Shown: piece by piece, positions 42,588 through 50,289 of the stretch
Layout: each line of letters opens with the position of its first letter
Position numbering within the stretch: the first letter of the stretch is position 1
Assembly (NCBI RefSeq): GCF_004339565.1
Contig: NZ_SMFZ01000001.1
Location: 3,348,001 to 3,412,000 of the forward strand
DNA from: Pseudonocardia endophytica
GTDB taxonomy: Bacteria; Actinomycetota; Actinomycetes; Mycobacteriales; Pseudonocardiaceae
Direction: 5' to 3'
Length of the DNA: 64,000 bases
The notes under the pieces: generated by a model
The model's database searches: none
Told to the model about the DNA's origin: nothing
Seen by the model: only the letters and a program-made list of their open reading frames with translations
Program-made: the position numbers and the translations under genes

Positions 42588-43971
42588 GACAGGCCTCCGC
42601 GAAGTGCGATGCCGGCCGGTCGTCCCCGAGCGCGAGCACGGCGTCGCGGACACGGGCCGCGGTGGCGTCGTCGGCGACCCGGCCGATCGTGCCGCGGAAC
42701 TTCTCCTCGATCTCCGCGTTCGTCAGCGGACGCTCCTCGTGGCCGCGGTTGACCTGCTCGCGGTGGGTGAGCACGCGCCCGTCGGACAGCTCGAACTCGA
42801 CAGCACCGGAGTAGGCGGCCGGGAACGCGCTGTCCGGGTCCTCGCGCACGGTCACCTTCTGCGCCAGCGCCCTGATCTCCTCGTCGGCCAGCGCGTCGTC
42901 CTCCAGCTCGGCCAGCGTGAACCGGCCGCGCACGAGCGACGCCGCGACCGTGAAGGGCAGGCTGAACTTGGCGTCGTACTCGTCGCGCGGGGCCCACTTC
43001 GCCTCCGGCGGCTCGCTGACGACCTTCCCCGGCACCGGGTGGATCGCCGCCCGCACCGCGACCACATCGGACGGACGGATGCCGTGCTCGGCGCGCAGGG
43101 CGAGCGTCGCGTCGGCGAACGCGTGGTTGAAGTGGCAGATCGGGTAGGGCTTGACGGCCGTGCGCATCAGCTCCCACGTCGTGCCCAGGTCCGCGGCGAC
43201 GGCCTCCGGGTGCGTCTCGCGCCCGGACAGGTGCGACGCGTAGAGCCCGAACCGTCCTTCGTAGACGGCAGGCGGCCCGCTCCAGCCGGCCTTCGCGAAG
43301 CTCGCCGCCGTCAGGCCGGACATCGCCGCCCAGCCCGGGTGCAGCCGCTTCGTCCACGAGCCGTCCTCGAGGAACTCCAGCAGCCCGGCCGACATCGAGC
43401 CGACGACGCCCTGGGCCGCGGCGATGCCGTGCGCGTCCAGCCCGGTGATCTTCCCGGCGGCCGCGGCGGAACCGAACGCACCGGCGACGGCCGTCGGGTG
43501 GAAGCCGACGTCGTGGAAGCCGCCCGCGCCGCCGATCCCGACGCGCGCCGACACCTCGACACCGAGCACGTACGCGAGCAGCAGGTCGGCCGTGCTCGCG
43601 CCGGCCGCGACGGCGGCGGACAGCGCGGCGGGCAGCGCGGCGGCGCTCACGTGCGTGACGGCCGGGATGTGCGTGTCGTCGAAGTCCATCCCGTGGATCA
43701 GCACACCGTTCAGCACGGCGGCGTCGCGCGGGCTGAGCCGGTCGGGCATGCCGAGCACCGGGTGCTGCCCGCCGCCGAACGCGGACAGCGCCTCCAGGGC
43801 GACGGCCGGGAACGCGTACCCGGTCGACGCCCATGCGAGCCCGACGGCGTCGAGCACCAGGTGGCGGGCGCGTTCGAGGACGTCGGCGGGCACGTCGCCG
43901 ATCTCGGTGCGGGCCACGAACTCGCCCACCTGGCCGGCCAGGGACGTGCGCGTCGGGCTCTCGATCGTCAC
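42577..43971 (-). CDS. MmgE/PrpD-family protein
   Basis: The 464-residue protein is an MmgE/PrpD member (2-methylcitrate dehydratase, aconitate decarboxylase and iminodisuccinate epimerase group), with the characteristic DFDDTHIPAVTHVSAAALPAA segment and VGSMSAGLLEFLEDGSWTKRLHPGWAA in outline. These enzymes dehydrate, decarboxylate or epimerise di- and tricarboxylates. GTG 43971 has GAGGAGG upstream. A palindrome of the cluster regulator lies 28 bases before the start. It is consistent with a polycarboxylate intermediate in the cluster pathway, but the reaction is not known. Confidence 0.88.
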   Translation of the reverse strand: MTIESPTRTSLAGQVGEFVARTEIGDVPADVLERARHLVLDAVGLAWASTGYAFPAVALEALSAFGGGQHPVLGMPDRLSPRDAAVLNGVLIHGMDFDDTHIPAVTHVSAAALPAALSAAVAAGASTADLLLAYVLGVEVSARVGIGGAGGFHDVGFHPTAVAGAFGSAAAAGKITGLDAHGIAAAQGVVGSMSAGLLEFLEDGSWTKRLHPGWAAMSGLTAASFAKAGWSGPPAVYEGRFGLYASHLSGRETHPEAVAADLGTTWELMRTAVKPYPICHFNHAFADATLALRAEHGIRPSDVVAVRAAIHPVPGKVVSEPPEAKWAPRDEYDAKFSLPFTVAASLVRGRFTLAELEDDALADEEIRALAQKVTVREDPDSAFPAAYSGAVEFELSDGRVLTHREQVNRGHEERPLTNAEIEEKFRGTIGRVADDATAARVRDAVLALGDDRPASHFAEACRAG

Positions 43972-43998
43972 GGGTCCTCCTCGACAGTGATGCGGAAC

Positions 43999-44013
43999 AT
44001 ACGTCAGACGTTT
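43999..44013. promoter_or_regulatory. FadR-type operator B, upstream of the MmgE gene
   Basis: ATACGTC-A-GACGTTT, a 15-bp palindrome with one mismatch, lies 28 bases upstream of the MmgE GTG and overlaps the stop codon of the amidase gene. On the minus strand it reads AAACGTC-T-GACGTAT, matching the operator in front of the seven-gene operon. It suggests an internal control point. Confidence 0.65.
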
Positions 44014-45769
44014 AGCGACCGGTAGGGGCGCAGGTGATCTGCTCGGCCACCGGCGGCATCCGTCGGTGATGGGTGGTGCGCTGCTGGAACCAGGCGGCGA
44101 CGGCGAGCGCCACGCCCTCCCGGTGCGGCGGCACGATCAGCTGCGCCGACGTGGGGCACCCGTCCGGCGCGATGCCGGTCGGGACGGCGAGCCCCGGCGC
44201 GCCGGTGAGGTTGCCGAGCATCGTGGAGCGCGACTGCGCGGCGTACAGCGGGTACTCGACACCGTCGACGTCCACCGTGCAGTCCGGCAGGCGAGGCGCC
44301 GTGGCAGGCGTCGTCGGTACGACGGCGAGGTCGGCACCCCGGAACAGAGCGTCCAGTTCGGACTGCAGCTCGGCGCGGAACTGCATCGCGCGCAACAGGT
44401 CCGCCGCCGGCGTCGTGATGCCCTGGCTGATCCGCCGGACGGTCACCGGGTCGTAGTCGCCCCAGTGCTCGGCGTCGTGGCGATGCAGCGACGCGGCCTC
44501 GGCGAACACGAGCTGGTAGCCGATCGGCAACGCGGCCGCGGCCGACGGGATCTCCCCCGGCACGACCGTCGCACCACCGCGTTCCAGCTCGGCGACCAGC
44601 TCCGCGACGCCATCGGCCACCGCGGAGTCGCAGAGTCCGGTCAGGTACCCGCCGGGCACGGCCACCCGCAGGCCGGTGAGGTCGGAGGGCACGCCGGGCG
44701 GCGCGAACGGCGGGAGCTCGCCGATCCGCACGTCGCGGGAGTCCGGGCCGCGCACGAGCGACAGCAACAGCGCGACGTCGCGGGCACTGCGGGCGATCGG
44801 CCCGACCGTCTCGGTCGTCCAGGACAGCGGTTCGACGCCGGTGCGCGGGATCGTCCCGGCCGTCGGCTTCAGCCCGGTCAGCCCGGACCACGCGGACGGC
44901 AGCCGGACCGACCCGCCGACGTCGGTACCGATGCCGAACGGCACGACCCGCGCCGCGACGGCGGCCGCCGTTCCGCTGGACGACCCGCCCGCCCAGCGCT
45001 CCGGGTCCCACGCGTTCCGGCAGGCGCCGAACCGGCGCGGGTGCGGGCCGCCGACGGCGAACTCGGTGGTCGCGTCCTTGGCGATCGGGATCGCACCGGC
45101 CGCCTCCAGGCGTGCGACGACCGTCGCGGACTCCGTGGCGGGCCGGTCACCGCGACGGAACGACGCGCACGTGGTCGGCACGCCGGCCACGTCGATCACG
45201 TCCTTGACCGTGAACGGCACGCCCTCCAGCGGGCGGGCCGAGCCGTCGGCCCAGCGTCGGTCGGACTCGGCCGCTCGTTCGCGGGCGAGGTCGGCCAGCA
45301 CCGTGATCGTGCAGTTGAGGATCTCGTGCGCGGCGGCGAGCCGGGCCAGCGCGGTGTCGACCACATCGGACGGTCGAGCTGATCCGGCACGGTAGGCGGC
45401 GAGCAGATCGGTCGCGCCCAGCTCGTGGGGTGGCCGGTCCGCGGTGGCTCGCCCGTGATCCTCGTGACCTTCCCGGCGCCCGTCGCTCGCACGACCTTCC
45501 GGAACGTCCGTGCCGGACGGGGCGGCCTGGCGACCGTCGAGGGCGGTCACGCCGTTCCACGAACCGGGCCTCCCGGCCCACGCACGTGTCCACAGATCAC
45601 CGCGGGCCGGATCGGCGCCCGCCGGATCCACCGGGCGGGCACGCAGCGCGGCGGCCGCCTCCTCCGCGCCGACGACGGCTGCGTGCATGTCGGCGACCTG
45701 CGCATCGTCGAGCGTGAATCCGAGCCGTGCGGCCTGCGCGGCCAGCACGGCCGGGTCCGGGACGCTCAC
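44012..45769 (-). CDS. Amidase-signature hydrolase with N-terminal GatC/AtzG-like extension
   Basis: The 585-residue protein has an amidase-signature domain from about residue 115: Lys in PFTVKDVIDVAG, then the Ser-cisSer-Lys triad region AGGSSSGTAAAVAA and GTDVGGSVRLPSA. It cleaves a linear or cyclic amide. The first 60 residues, MSVPDPAVLAAQAARLGFTL and on, form helices that resemble the GatC-like AtzG partner of 1-carboxybiuret hydrolase AtzE; a charged linker of about 50 residues follows. If correct, subunit and catalytic domain are fused. GTG 45769 overlaps the acyl-CoA dehydrogenase stop by four bases. Confidence 0.88.
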   Translation of the reverse strand: MSVPDPAVLAAQAARLGFTLDDAQVADMHAAVVGAEEAAAALRARPVDPAGADPARGDLWTRAWAGRPGSWNGVTALDGRQAAPSGTDVPEGRASDGRREGHEDHGRATADRPPHELGATDLLAAYRAGSARPSDVVDTALARLAAAHEILNCTITVLADLARERAAESDRRWADGSARPLEGVPFTVKDVIDVAGVPTTCASFRRGDRPATESATVVARLEAAGAIPIAKDATTEFAVGGPHPRRFGACRNAWDPERWAGGSSSGTAAAVAARVVPFGIGTDVGGSVRLPSAWSGLTGLKPTAGTIPRTGVEPLSWTTETVGPIARSARDVALLLSLVRGPDSRDVRIGELPPFAPPGVPSDLTGLRVAVPGGYLTGLCDSAVADGVAELVAELERGGATVVPGEIPSAAAALPIGYQLVFAEAASLHRHDAEHWGDYDPVTVRRISQGITTPAADLLRAMQFRAELQSELDALFRGADLAVVPTTPATAPRLPDCTVDVDGVEYPLYAAQSRSTMLGNLTGAPGLAVPTGIAPDGCPTSAQLIVPPHREGVALAVAAWFQQRTTHHRRMPPVAEQITCAPTGR

Positions 45770-46929
45770 CCGATGCTCGCCGTGCCGCCGAGCAGCGCCT
45801 TCGCGACGACGCCGCGCAGCACGTCGTTCGTGCCCTCGCCGATCGACATCAGCGGCGCGTCCCGGTACAGCCGCTCGACCTCGAACTCCGTCGAGTACCC
45901 GTAGCCGCCGTGGATGCGCATCGCGTCGGTCGCGCAGTCCAGCGCCGCCTCCGAGGCGAAGATCTTCGCCATCCCGGACTCGGTGTCCATCCGCACGCCG
46001 TCGTCCATGCGGGACGCCGCCCAGTACGTCATCAGCCGCGCGGCCTGCAGCTTCACCGCGATCTCGGCCAGGCGCAGCTGGACGGCCTGGAACTCGCCGA
46101 TCGCCTGCCCGAACGCCGTGCGGTCACGCGCGTAGGACAACGCCTCGTCGTAGGCCCGCTGGGCGATCCCGACGCTGCGGGCGGCGATGTTGATCCGCCC
46201 GGTCTCCAATGAGGACAGTGCCTGCTGCAGGCCCCTGCCCTCGACACCGCCGAGCAGCTGGGACTCCGGCACCCGCACACCGTCGAGCACGACCTCGCAC
46301 GACTCGGTGCCCTTGTAGCCGAGCTTGCCGATGTCCTGGGTGACCGTGAAGCCGGGTGTGTCCGCCGGGACCAGCAGGATGCTCATCCCCTTGTGCGCAG
46401 GCTCGGCCTTCGGATCCGTCTTCACCAGCACCGGCAGCGGGTCGGCGTAGCGCGCGTTGGTGATCCACATCTTGGTGCCGTCGACGACGTAGTCGTCCCC
46501 GTCGCGACGGGCCGTGGTGCGGATGCCCTGCAGGTCGGTGCCCGCTCCCGGCTCGGTCAGCGCGATCCCGGTCCGGCGTTCCCCGCTCGCCAGCGCAGGC
46601 AGGTAGCGCTGCTTCTGCTCGTCCGTGCCGTGCCGTGCGAGCATCCAGCAGCTCACCGAGTGGCTGCCGAGGATGCCGGCGATGCCCATCCAACCCCGCG
46701 AGATCTCCTCGAACGTCAGCGCGAACGAGACGGTGTCCGCGGCCAGCCCGCCGTACTCCTCCGGCACGGCGAGGCCGAACAGCCCGAGCCGCTTCATCCC
46801 CTCGACGATCTCCGTCGGGTAGCGGCCGGAGTGTTCCCACTCCTTCGCGACCGGCACGATCTCCTTGTCGACGAACGCGCGCAGCGTGTCCCGGTACATC
46901 TTCTGCTCGTCGGACAGCTGGAAGTCCAT
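45766..46929 (-). CDS. Acyl-CoA dehydrogenase
   Basis: The 387-residue flavoprotein shows the acyl-CoA dehydrogenase fold: ALTEPGAGTDLQGI, KMWITNARYADPL, YGYSTEFEVERLYRDAPLM at the C-terminus with the FAD contacts and a catalytic Glu expected in SIGEGTNDVLRG. N-terminal MDFQLSDEQKMYRDTLRAFV is standard. Its ATG shares a base with the stop of the CoA-transferase gene. With the CoA-transferase and MaoC hydratase it would oxidise and hydrate a saturated acyl-CoA, possibly methylsuccinyl-type. The substrate is inferred only. Confidence 0.92.
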   Translation of the reverse strand: MDFQLSDEQKMYRDTLRAFVDKEIVPVAKEWEHSGRYPTEIVEGMKRLGLFGLAVPEEYGGLAADTVSFALTFEEISRGWMGIAGILGSHSVSCWMLARHGTDEQKQRYLPALASGERRTGIALTEPGAGTDLQGIRTTARRDGDDYVVDGTKMWITNARYADPLPVLVKTDPKAEPAHKGMSILLVPADTPGFTVTQDIGKLGYKGTESCEVVLDGVRVPESQLLGGVEGRGLQQALSSLETGRINIAARSVGIAQRAYDEALSYARDRTAFGQAIGEFQAVQLRLAEIAVKLQAARLMTYWAASRMDDGVRMDTESGMAKIFASEAALDCATDAMRIHGGYGYSTEFEVERLYRDAPLMSIGEGTNDVLRGVVAKALLGGTASIG

Positions 46930-48131
46930 CACTTCTCCCCGAGTGCGCCGGTCGCGCGCAGGGCGGCGATCCGGTCGTCGTCGTAGCCGAGGTCGCGCAG
47001 GACCTCGTCGGTGTGCTCGCCCATCCCCGGTGCGGGCCGGGTGGGGGCGCGGTCGTCGCCGGGCGGGCCGACGCGCACGGGCGAGCGCAGGCTCCGCACC
47101 TCGCCGAACTCGTCGTGCGGCACGGACGCGATCAGGTCCCGCGCGACGGTGTGCGGGTCGGTCAGCGCGCCGTCCACCTCGTTGATCGGCGCGCACGGGA
47201 TCGACGCGGCGTAGAGCGGGTCCAGCCACTCGGCGACCGTGCGTTCCTTGAAGATCCCCTCCAGGATCGGCAGGAGCGCGTCCCGGTTCCGGTCGCGGTC
47301 GGCGAACGTCGCGAACCGCTCCTCCTCCAGCTCGGGGCGGCCGACGTGCGCGACCAGGCGATGCCAGAACTTCTCCTTCGGGCAGGCCACGATCAGCCAG
47401 CCGTCGGCGGCCTCGAACGCCTGGAACGGGATCAACGACGGGTGCGCCGAGTGCCGCGTGCGTGCCGGCTCGTAGCCGGCCGTCATGTGCCAGGTGGCCG
47501 GGTAGGTCAGCAGGCTGACGGCCGTGTCGTACAGACTGACGTCGCAGTCGGTGCCGACGCCGTCGCGCCGCGCCGCGTGCACGGCGCCGAGCAGCGACAG
47601 TGCCGCCGCGTACCCGCCGGAGTAGTCCACGAGGGACAGCCCCGTCTTCTGCGGCGGCCCGCCCGGCTCCCCGGTCAGCGACATCCAGCCGGCCAGCGCC
47701 TGCAGCACGTAGTCGTAGCCGGGCTCGCGCGAGCGCGGGCCGGTCATGCCGAACCCGGTCAGCGAGCAGCAGACGATCCGCGGGTTGATCTCGCGGAGGT
47801 CCGTGTACCGGATGCCGAGCTTCTCCGGGACGTCGCCGCGCAGGTTCGAGTAGACGGCGTCCGCGTCGCGCACGAGGTCGTGGAACACCTCGCGCCCCTC
47901 GGGATGCCGGATGTCCAGCGTGATCGAGCGCTTGTCCCGGTTGAACGACTGGAAGAACAGCGAGTCCCCGTCCGCCGCGTACGGCGGAACGCTGCGGCCG
48001 ACGTCGCCGCCGACCGTCGGGTCCTCGATCTTGAGGATCTGCGCGCCGAGCTCGGCCAGGTGCATCGTGCCGAACGGGCCGGCGCCGTACTGCTCCAGCG
48101 AGACGATCCGGATGTCCTCGAGCGGCCGCAT
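46929..48131 (-). CDS. CaiB/BaiF-type CoA-transferase
   Basis: The 400-residue protein is a class III CoA-transferase: SLEQYGAGPFGTMHLAELGAQILKIE at the start (in outline), RDKRSITLDIRHPEG, and the catalytic Asp in REPGYDYVLQALAG. It moves CoA between two acids through an aspartyl-CoA thioester and needs no ATP. Many relatives act on succinyl-CoA plus a dicarboxylate such as itaconate, mesaconate or citramalate. It is coupled at both ends (TGATG) to the MaoC and acyl-CoA dehydrogenase genes, and would activate the pathway substrate. Confidence 0.92.
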   Translation of the reverse strand: MRPLEDIRIVSLEQYGAGPFGTMHLAELGAQILKIEDPTVGGDVGRSVPPYAADGDSLFFQSFNRDKRSITLDIRHPEGREVFHDLVRDADAVYSNLRGDVPEKLGIRYTDLREINPRIVCCSLTGFGMTGPRSREPGYDYVLQALAGWMSLTGEPGGPPQKTGLSLVDYSGGYAAALSLLGAVHAARRDGVGTDCDVSLYDTAVSLLTYPATWHMTAGYEPARTRHSAHPSLIPFQAFEAADGWLIVACPKEKFWHRLVAHVGRPELEEERFATFADRDRNRDALLPILEGIFKERTVAEWLDPLYAASIPCAPINEVDGALTDPHTVARDLIASVPHDEFGEVRSLRSPVRVGPPGDDRAPTRPAPGMGEHTDEVLRDLGYDDDRIAALRATGALGEK

Positions 48132-48643
48132 CAGTCCACCGTCAGCGGCGTCGCGGCCTGCGGGAACAGGTTCTCCACCGCGCCCTGCCTGTGCACGTAG
48201 AACGCCCGCTTGAACGACAGCACCTCGACGGCGTCCTGGTTCAGCGTCCGCGTCTTGATCGACACGATGCCCGCCGTCGGCCGGGACCCGGACTCCCGCT
48301 TGCCGGTCACGATCGACTCGGACCAGATCGTGTCCCCGACGAACACCGGCGCGGTCAGGCGCAGCTCGTCCACACCGAGGTTCGCGAACGCGTTCTGGGA
48401 CGTGTCGGTGACCGACTGGCCCATCGCGATCGCGATCGTCAGCGGCGAGACGACGAGCATCCGGCCGAACTCCGACGCCTCGCCGACCTGCGCGTTGAAG
48501 TGCGCCTGGTTCGTGTTCATGGTCAGCAGCGTGAACCAGGTGTTGTCCGCCTCGGAGATCGTTCGCCCGAGCGGGTGCTGGTAGACGTCACCGATCTCGA
48601 AGTCCTCGAAGAACCGTCCCTGCCAGCCCGTGCGGACCGTCAT
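48131..48643 (-). CDS. MaoC-family hydratase (mesaconyl/itaconyl-CoA hydratase-like)
   Basis: The 170-residue protein has the hot-dog fold with FFEDFEIGDVYQHPLGRTIS and DNTWFTLLTMNTNQAHFN, where Asn and His form the catalytic pair. This N-terminal pattern is typical of the branch with mesaconyl-C4 and itaconyl-CoA hydratases, larger than the minimal MaoC. It is the first gene of the seven-gene operon; ATG 48643 is about 28 bases downstream of a clear promoter with an operator in its spacer. It fits a dicarboxyl-CoA substrate. Confidence 0.88.
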   Translation of the reverse strand: MTVRTGWQGRFFEDFEIGDVYQHPLGRTISEADNTWFTLLTMNTNQAHFNAQVGEASEFGRMLVVSPLTIAIAMGQSVTDTSQNAFANLGVDELRLTAPVFVGDTIWSESIVTGKRESGSRPTAGIVSIKTRTLNQDAVEVLSFKRAFYVHRQGAVENLFPQAATPLTVD

Positions 48644-48677
48644 CCCGCGTCACTCTCCCTCGTTCGTCTCGTTCGCG

Positions 48678-48706
48678 ACGCTAAACGTCTGACATTTCCG
48701 CGTCAA
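48678..48706 (-). promoter_or_regulatory. Promoter of the seven-gene catabolic operon
   Basis: On the minus strand TTGACG (48701-48706) and TAGCGT (48678-48683) are separated by exactly 17 bases, close to the sigma-70-type consensus of actinobacterial housekeeping promoters. The transcript would start near 48671, about 28 bases before the MaoC ATG. The spacer contains operator A. Confidence 0.75.
48683..48697. promoter_or_regulatory. FadR-type operator A in the operon promoter spacer
   Basis: AAACGTC-T-GACATTT is a 15-bp palindrome with one mismatch lying between the -35 and -10 elements of the operon promoter. A bound dimer would exclude RNA polymerase, so the regulator is expected to act as a repressor here. 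Confidence 0.8.
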
Positions 48707-48712
48707 CGGACG

Positions 48713-50092
48713 TCACCCGCGCTCGATGTCCTCCAGGCGCCGGTTCGTCGTGCGCTCGGCGAACAGGCGCATGACGAGCCCGAGCAGCAGCGCCGCGATC
48801 GCCAGGTAGACGTAGACCGCGACGACACCCGCGCCCGAGTAGATCGCCGCGACCAGGAACCCGCCGAGAACGCCGGCCAGCCGCCCGGACCCGTTGGCCA
48901 CGCCGGACCCGAGTCCCCGCAGGTGCAGCGGGAACACCTCGGCGATGTAGGTGTAGAGCACGGCGACGCCGGTCTGCATCAGCATCGCGGCCAGGAACCC
49001 GAACACGGCGATCGCGACCGGGTTCTCCACCATGCCGAACACCAGCAGGAACACGGCGACCGCGATCTGCACGACGAACAGCACCGAGCGGCGCTCGAAC
49101 CGGTCCGCGACCGGCATCGCGAGCAGCGCGCCGGGCACCGCGGCGATCGCCAGGATCGACGAGAACGTCAGGCTCTCCGCCGTCGTGTACCCGCGCTCGA
49201 CCAGCAGCGTCGGGACCCACGAGCTGAACCCGTAGAACGAGAGGATCAGGAACACGCAGGCGCCGGACGCGACGAGCGTGCGCCGCCCGGTGGCGCCGCG
49301 CAGCAGCTCGGACAGGTTGCCCCGCTCGACCGGCTTCTCGCGCACCGGCGCCGGCAGCGGCTGCCCGGTGATCCGTACGGCGTCGGCCTCCATGCGTTCG
49401 ACGAGTGCGACGTGCCGTGGGTCGGACGCGCGGTCGTGCGCGGCGCACCAGCGCACGGACTCCGGCAGCACGCGCATCGCGATGACGGCGCCGACGATCC
49501 CGAGGCCGCCGACGACGAAGATCCAGCGCCACGCGTCGGGGCCCAGCGGCACGACGGCGCGGGCCACCCACGCCGCGATCGGCACGCCGGCCAGGCCGAT
49601 CGCGAGCAGCAGCGCCTGGTAGCGGCCGCGCAGGGCGCGCGGGAACATCTCGCTCACCCAGACCAGCAGGATGCCGGTCGTCGCCTGCAGGCCGAAGCCG
49701 GTGAGCACCCGCAGCGCACCGAGCGTCCAGCCCTCCGGCGCGAGCGCGCTGAGCAGCGAGAACGCCGAGTACCAGAACACGGCGGCGATCAGGATCGGCC
49801 GTCGTCCGAACCGGTCGGCGAGCCGCCCGCCGACGATCGCGCCGGCGAACATGCCCACGAATCCGGCCGAGGTGATCGCGCCGACGGCGCCGATCGACAG
49901 CCCCCACTCGGCCCGCAGGGCCGGTGCGGCATACGCGAACGTGTTCAGGTCGACGAGGTCGAACACGAACAGGAAACCGAGCAGCCCGAGCCAGCGCCGG
50001 TGCACCGACGTGATCACCGGGATGCGGTCCAGTCGGGCGGCCAGGTCCGGTCCGGTCGTCTGGGTACCGGGCGGCGGGACGGTCGCGGACAT
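48713..50092 (-). CDS. MFS transporter of the catabolic cluster
   Basis: The 459-residue protein has twelve membrane helices and the sugar/aromatic-acid-type MFS signatures GGRLADRFGRRPIL after helix two and the equivalent DRFERRSVL in the second half, with PESVRWCAAHDRA in the central loop. DLVDLNTFAYAAPAL in helix one is like acid:H+ symporters. It probably imports the substrate of the pathway. ATG 50092 has GAGGAG ten bases upstream; the frame to 50131 is not needed. Operator C lies in its promoter and the regulator is divergent. Confidence 0.88.
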   Translation of the reverse strand: MSATVPPPGTQTTGPDLAARLDRIPVITSVHRRWLGLLGFLFVFDLVDLNTFAYAAPALRAEWGLSIGAVGAITSAGFVGMFAGAIVGGRLADRFGRRPILIAAVFWYSAFSLLSALAPEGWTLGALRVLTGFGLQATTGILLVWVSEMFPRALRGRYQALLLAIGLAGVPIAAWVARAVVPLGPDAWRWIFVVGGLGIVGAVIAMRVLPESVRWCAAHDRASDPRHVALVERMEADAVRITGQPLPAPVREKPVERGNLSELLRGATGRRTLVASGACVFLILSFYGFSSWVPTLLVERGYTTAESLTFSSILAIAAVPGALLAMPVADRFERRSVLFVVQIAVAVFLLVFGMVENPVAIAVFGFLAAMLMQTGVAVLYTYIAEVFPLHLRGLGSGVANGSGRLAGVLGGFLVAAIYSGAGVVAVYVYLAIAALLLGLVMRLFAERTTNRRLEDIERG

Positions 50093-50163
50093 GCCTCTGC
50101 GCTCCTCACCGAGCAGCAAGTGCTCCCCCATGTGCCGCCGGCGGCAGTGTCGGCGGTCACTCG

Positions 50164-50192
50164 ACCGTAAATGTCTGATGATTCATCGGCAA
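50164..50192 (-). promoter_or_regulatory. Promoter of the MFS transporter gene
   Basis: On the minus strand TTGCCG (50187-50192) and TACGGT (50164-50169) are separated by 17 bases. Operator C occupies the spacer, the same geometry as in the seven-gene operon promoter. The 5' untranslated region would be about 65 bases. Confidence 0.65.
50169..50183. promoter_or_regulatory. FadR-type operator C in the transporter promoter
   Basis: AAATGTC-T-GATGATT retains the strong left half-site of the palindrome and a degenerate right half. It sits between the -35 and -10 of the transporter promoter. Confidence 0.65.
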
Positions 50193-50224
50193 GGGCGGCA
50201 ACCCTTCCGGAATACGGCGGATCC

Positions 50225-50239
50225 AGACGTCCGACATTT
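50225..50239. promoter_or_regulatory. FadR-type operator D upstream of the regulator gene
   Basis: AGACGTC-C-GACATTT lies 51 bases before the regulator ATG. A TACGCT at 50253-50258 could be the -10, and TCCGAC at 50230-50235 the -35, so the operator would cover the -35. This suggests autoregulation. Confidence 0.65.
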
Positions 50240-50289
50240 GACGGGATGCGGGTACGCTGCCGAGGCCCACGACCACGCGGAGTGCGTAC

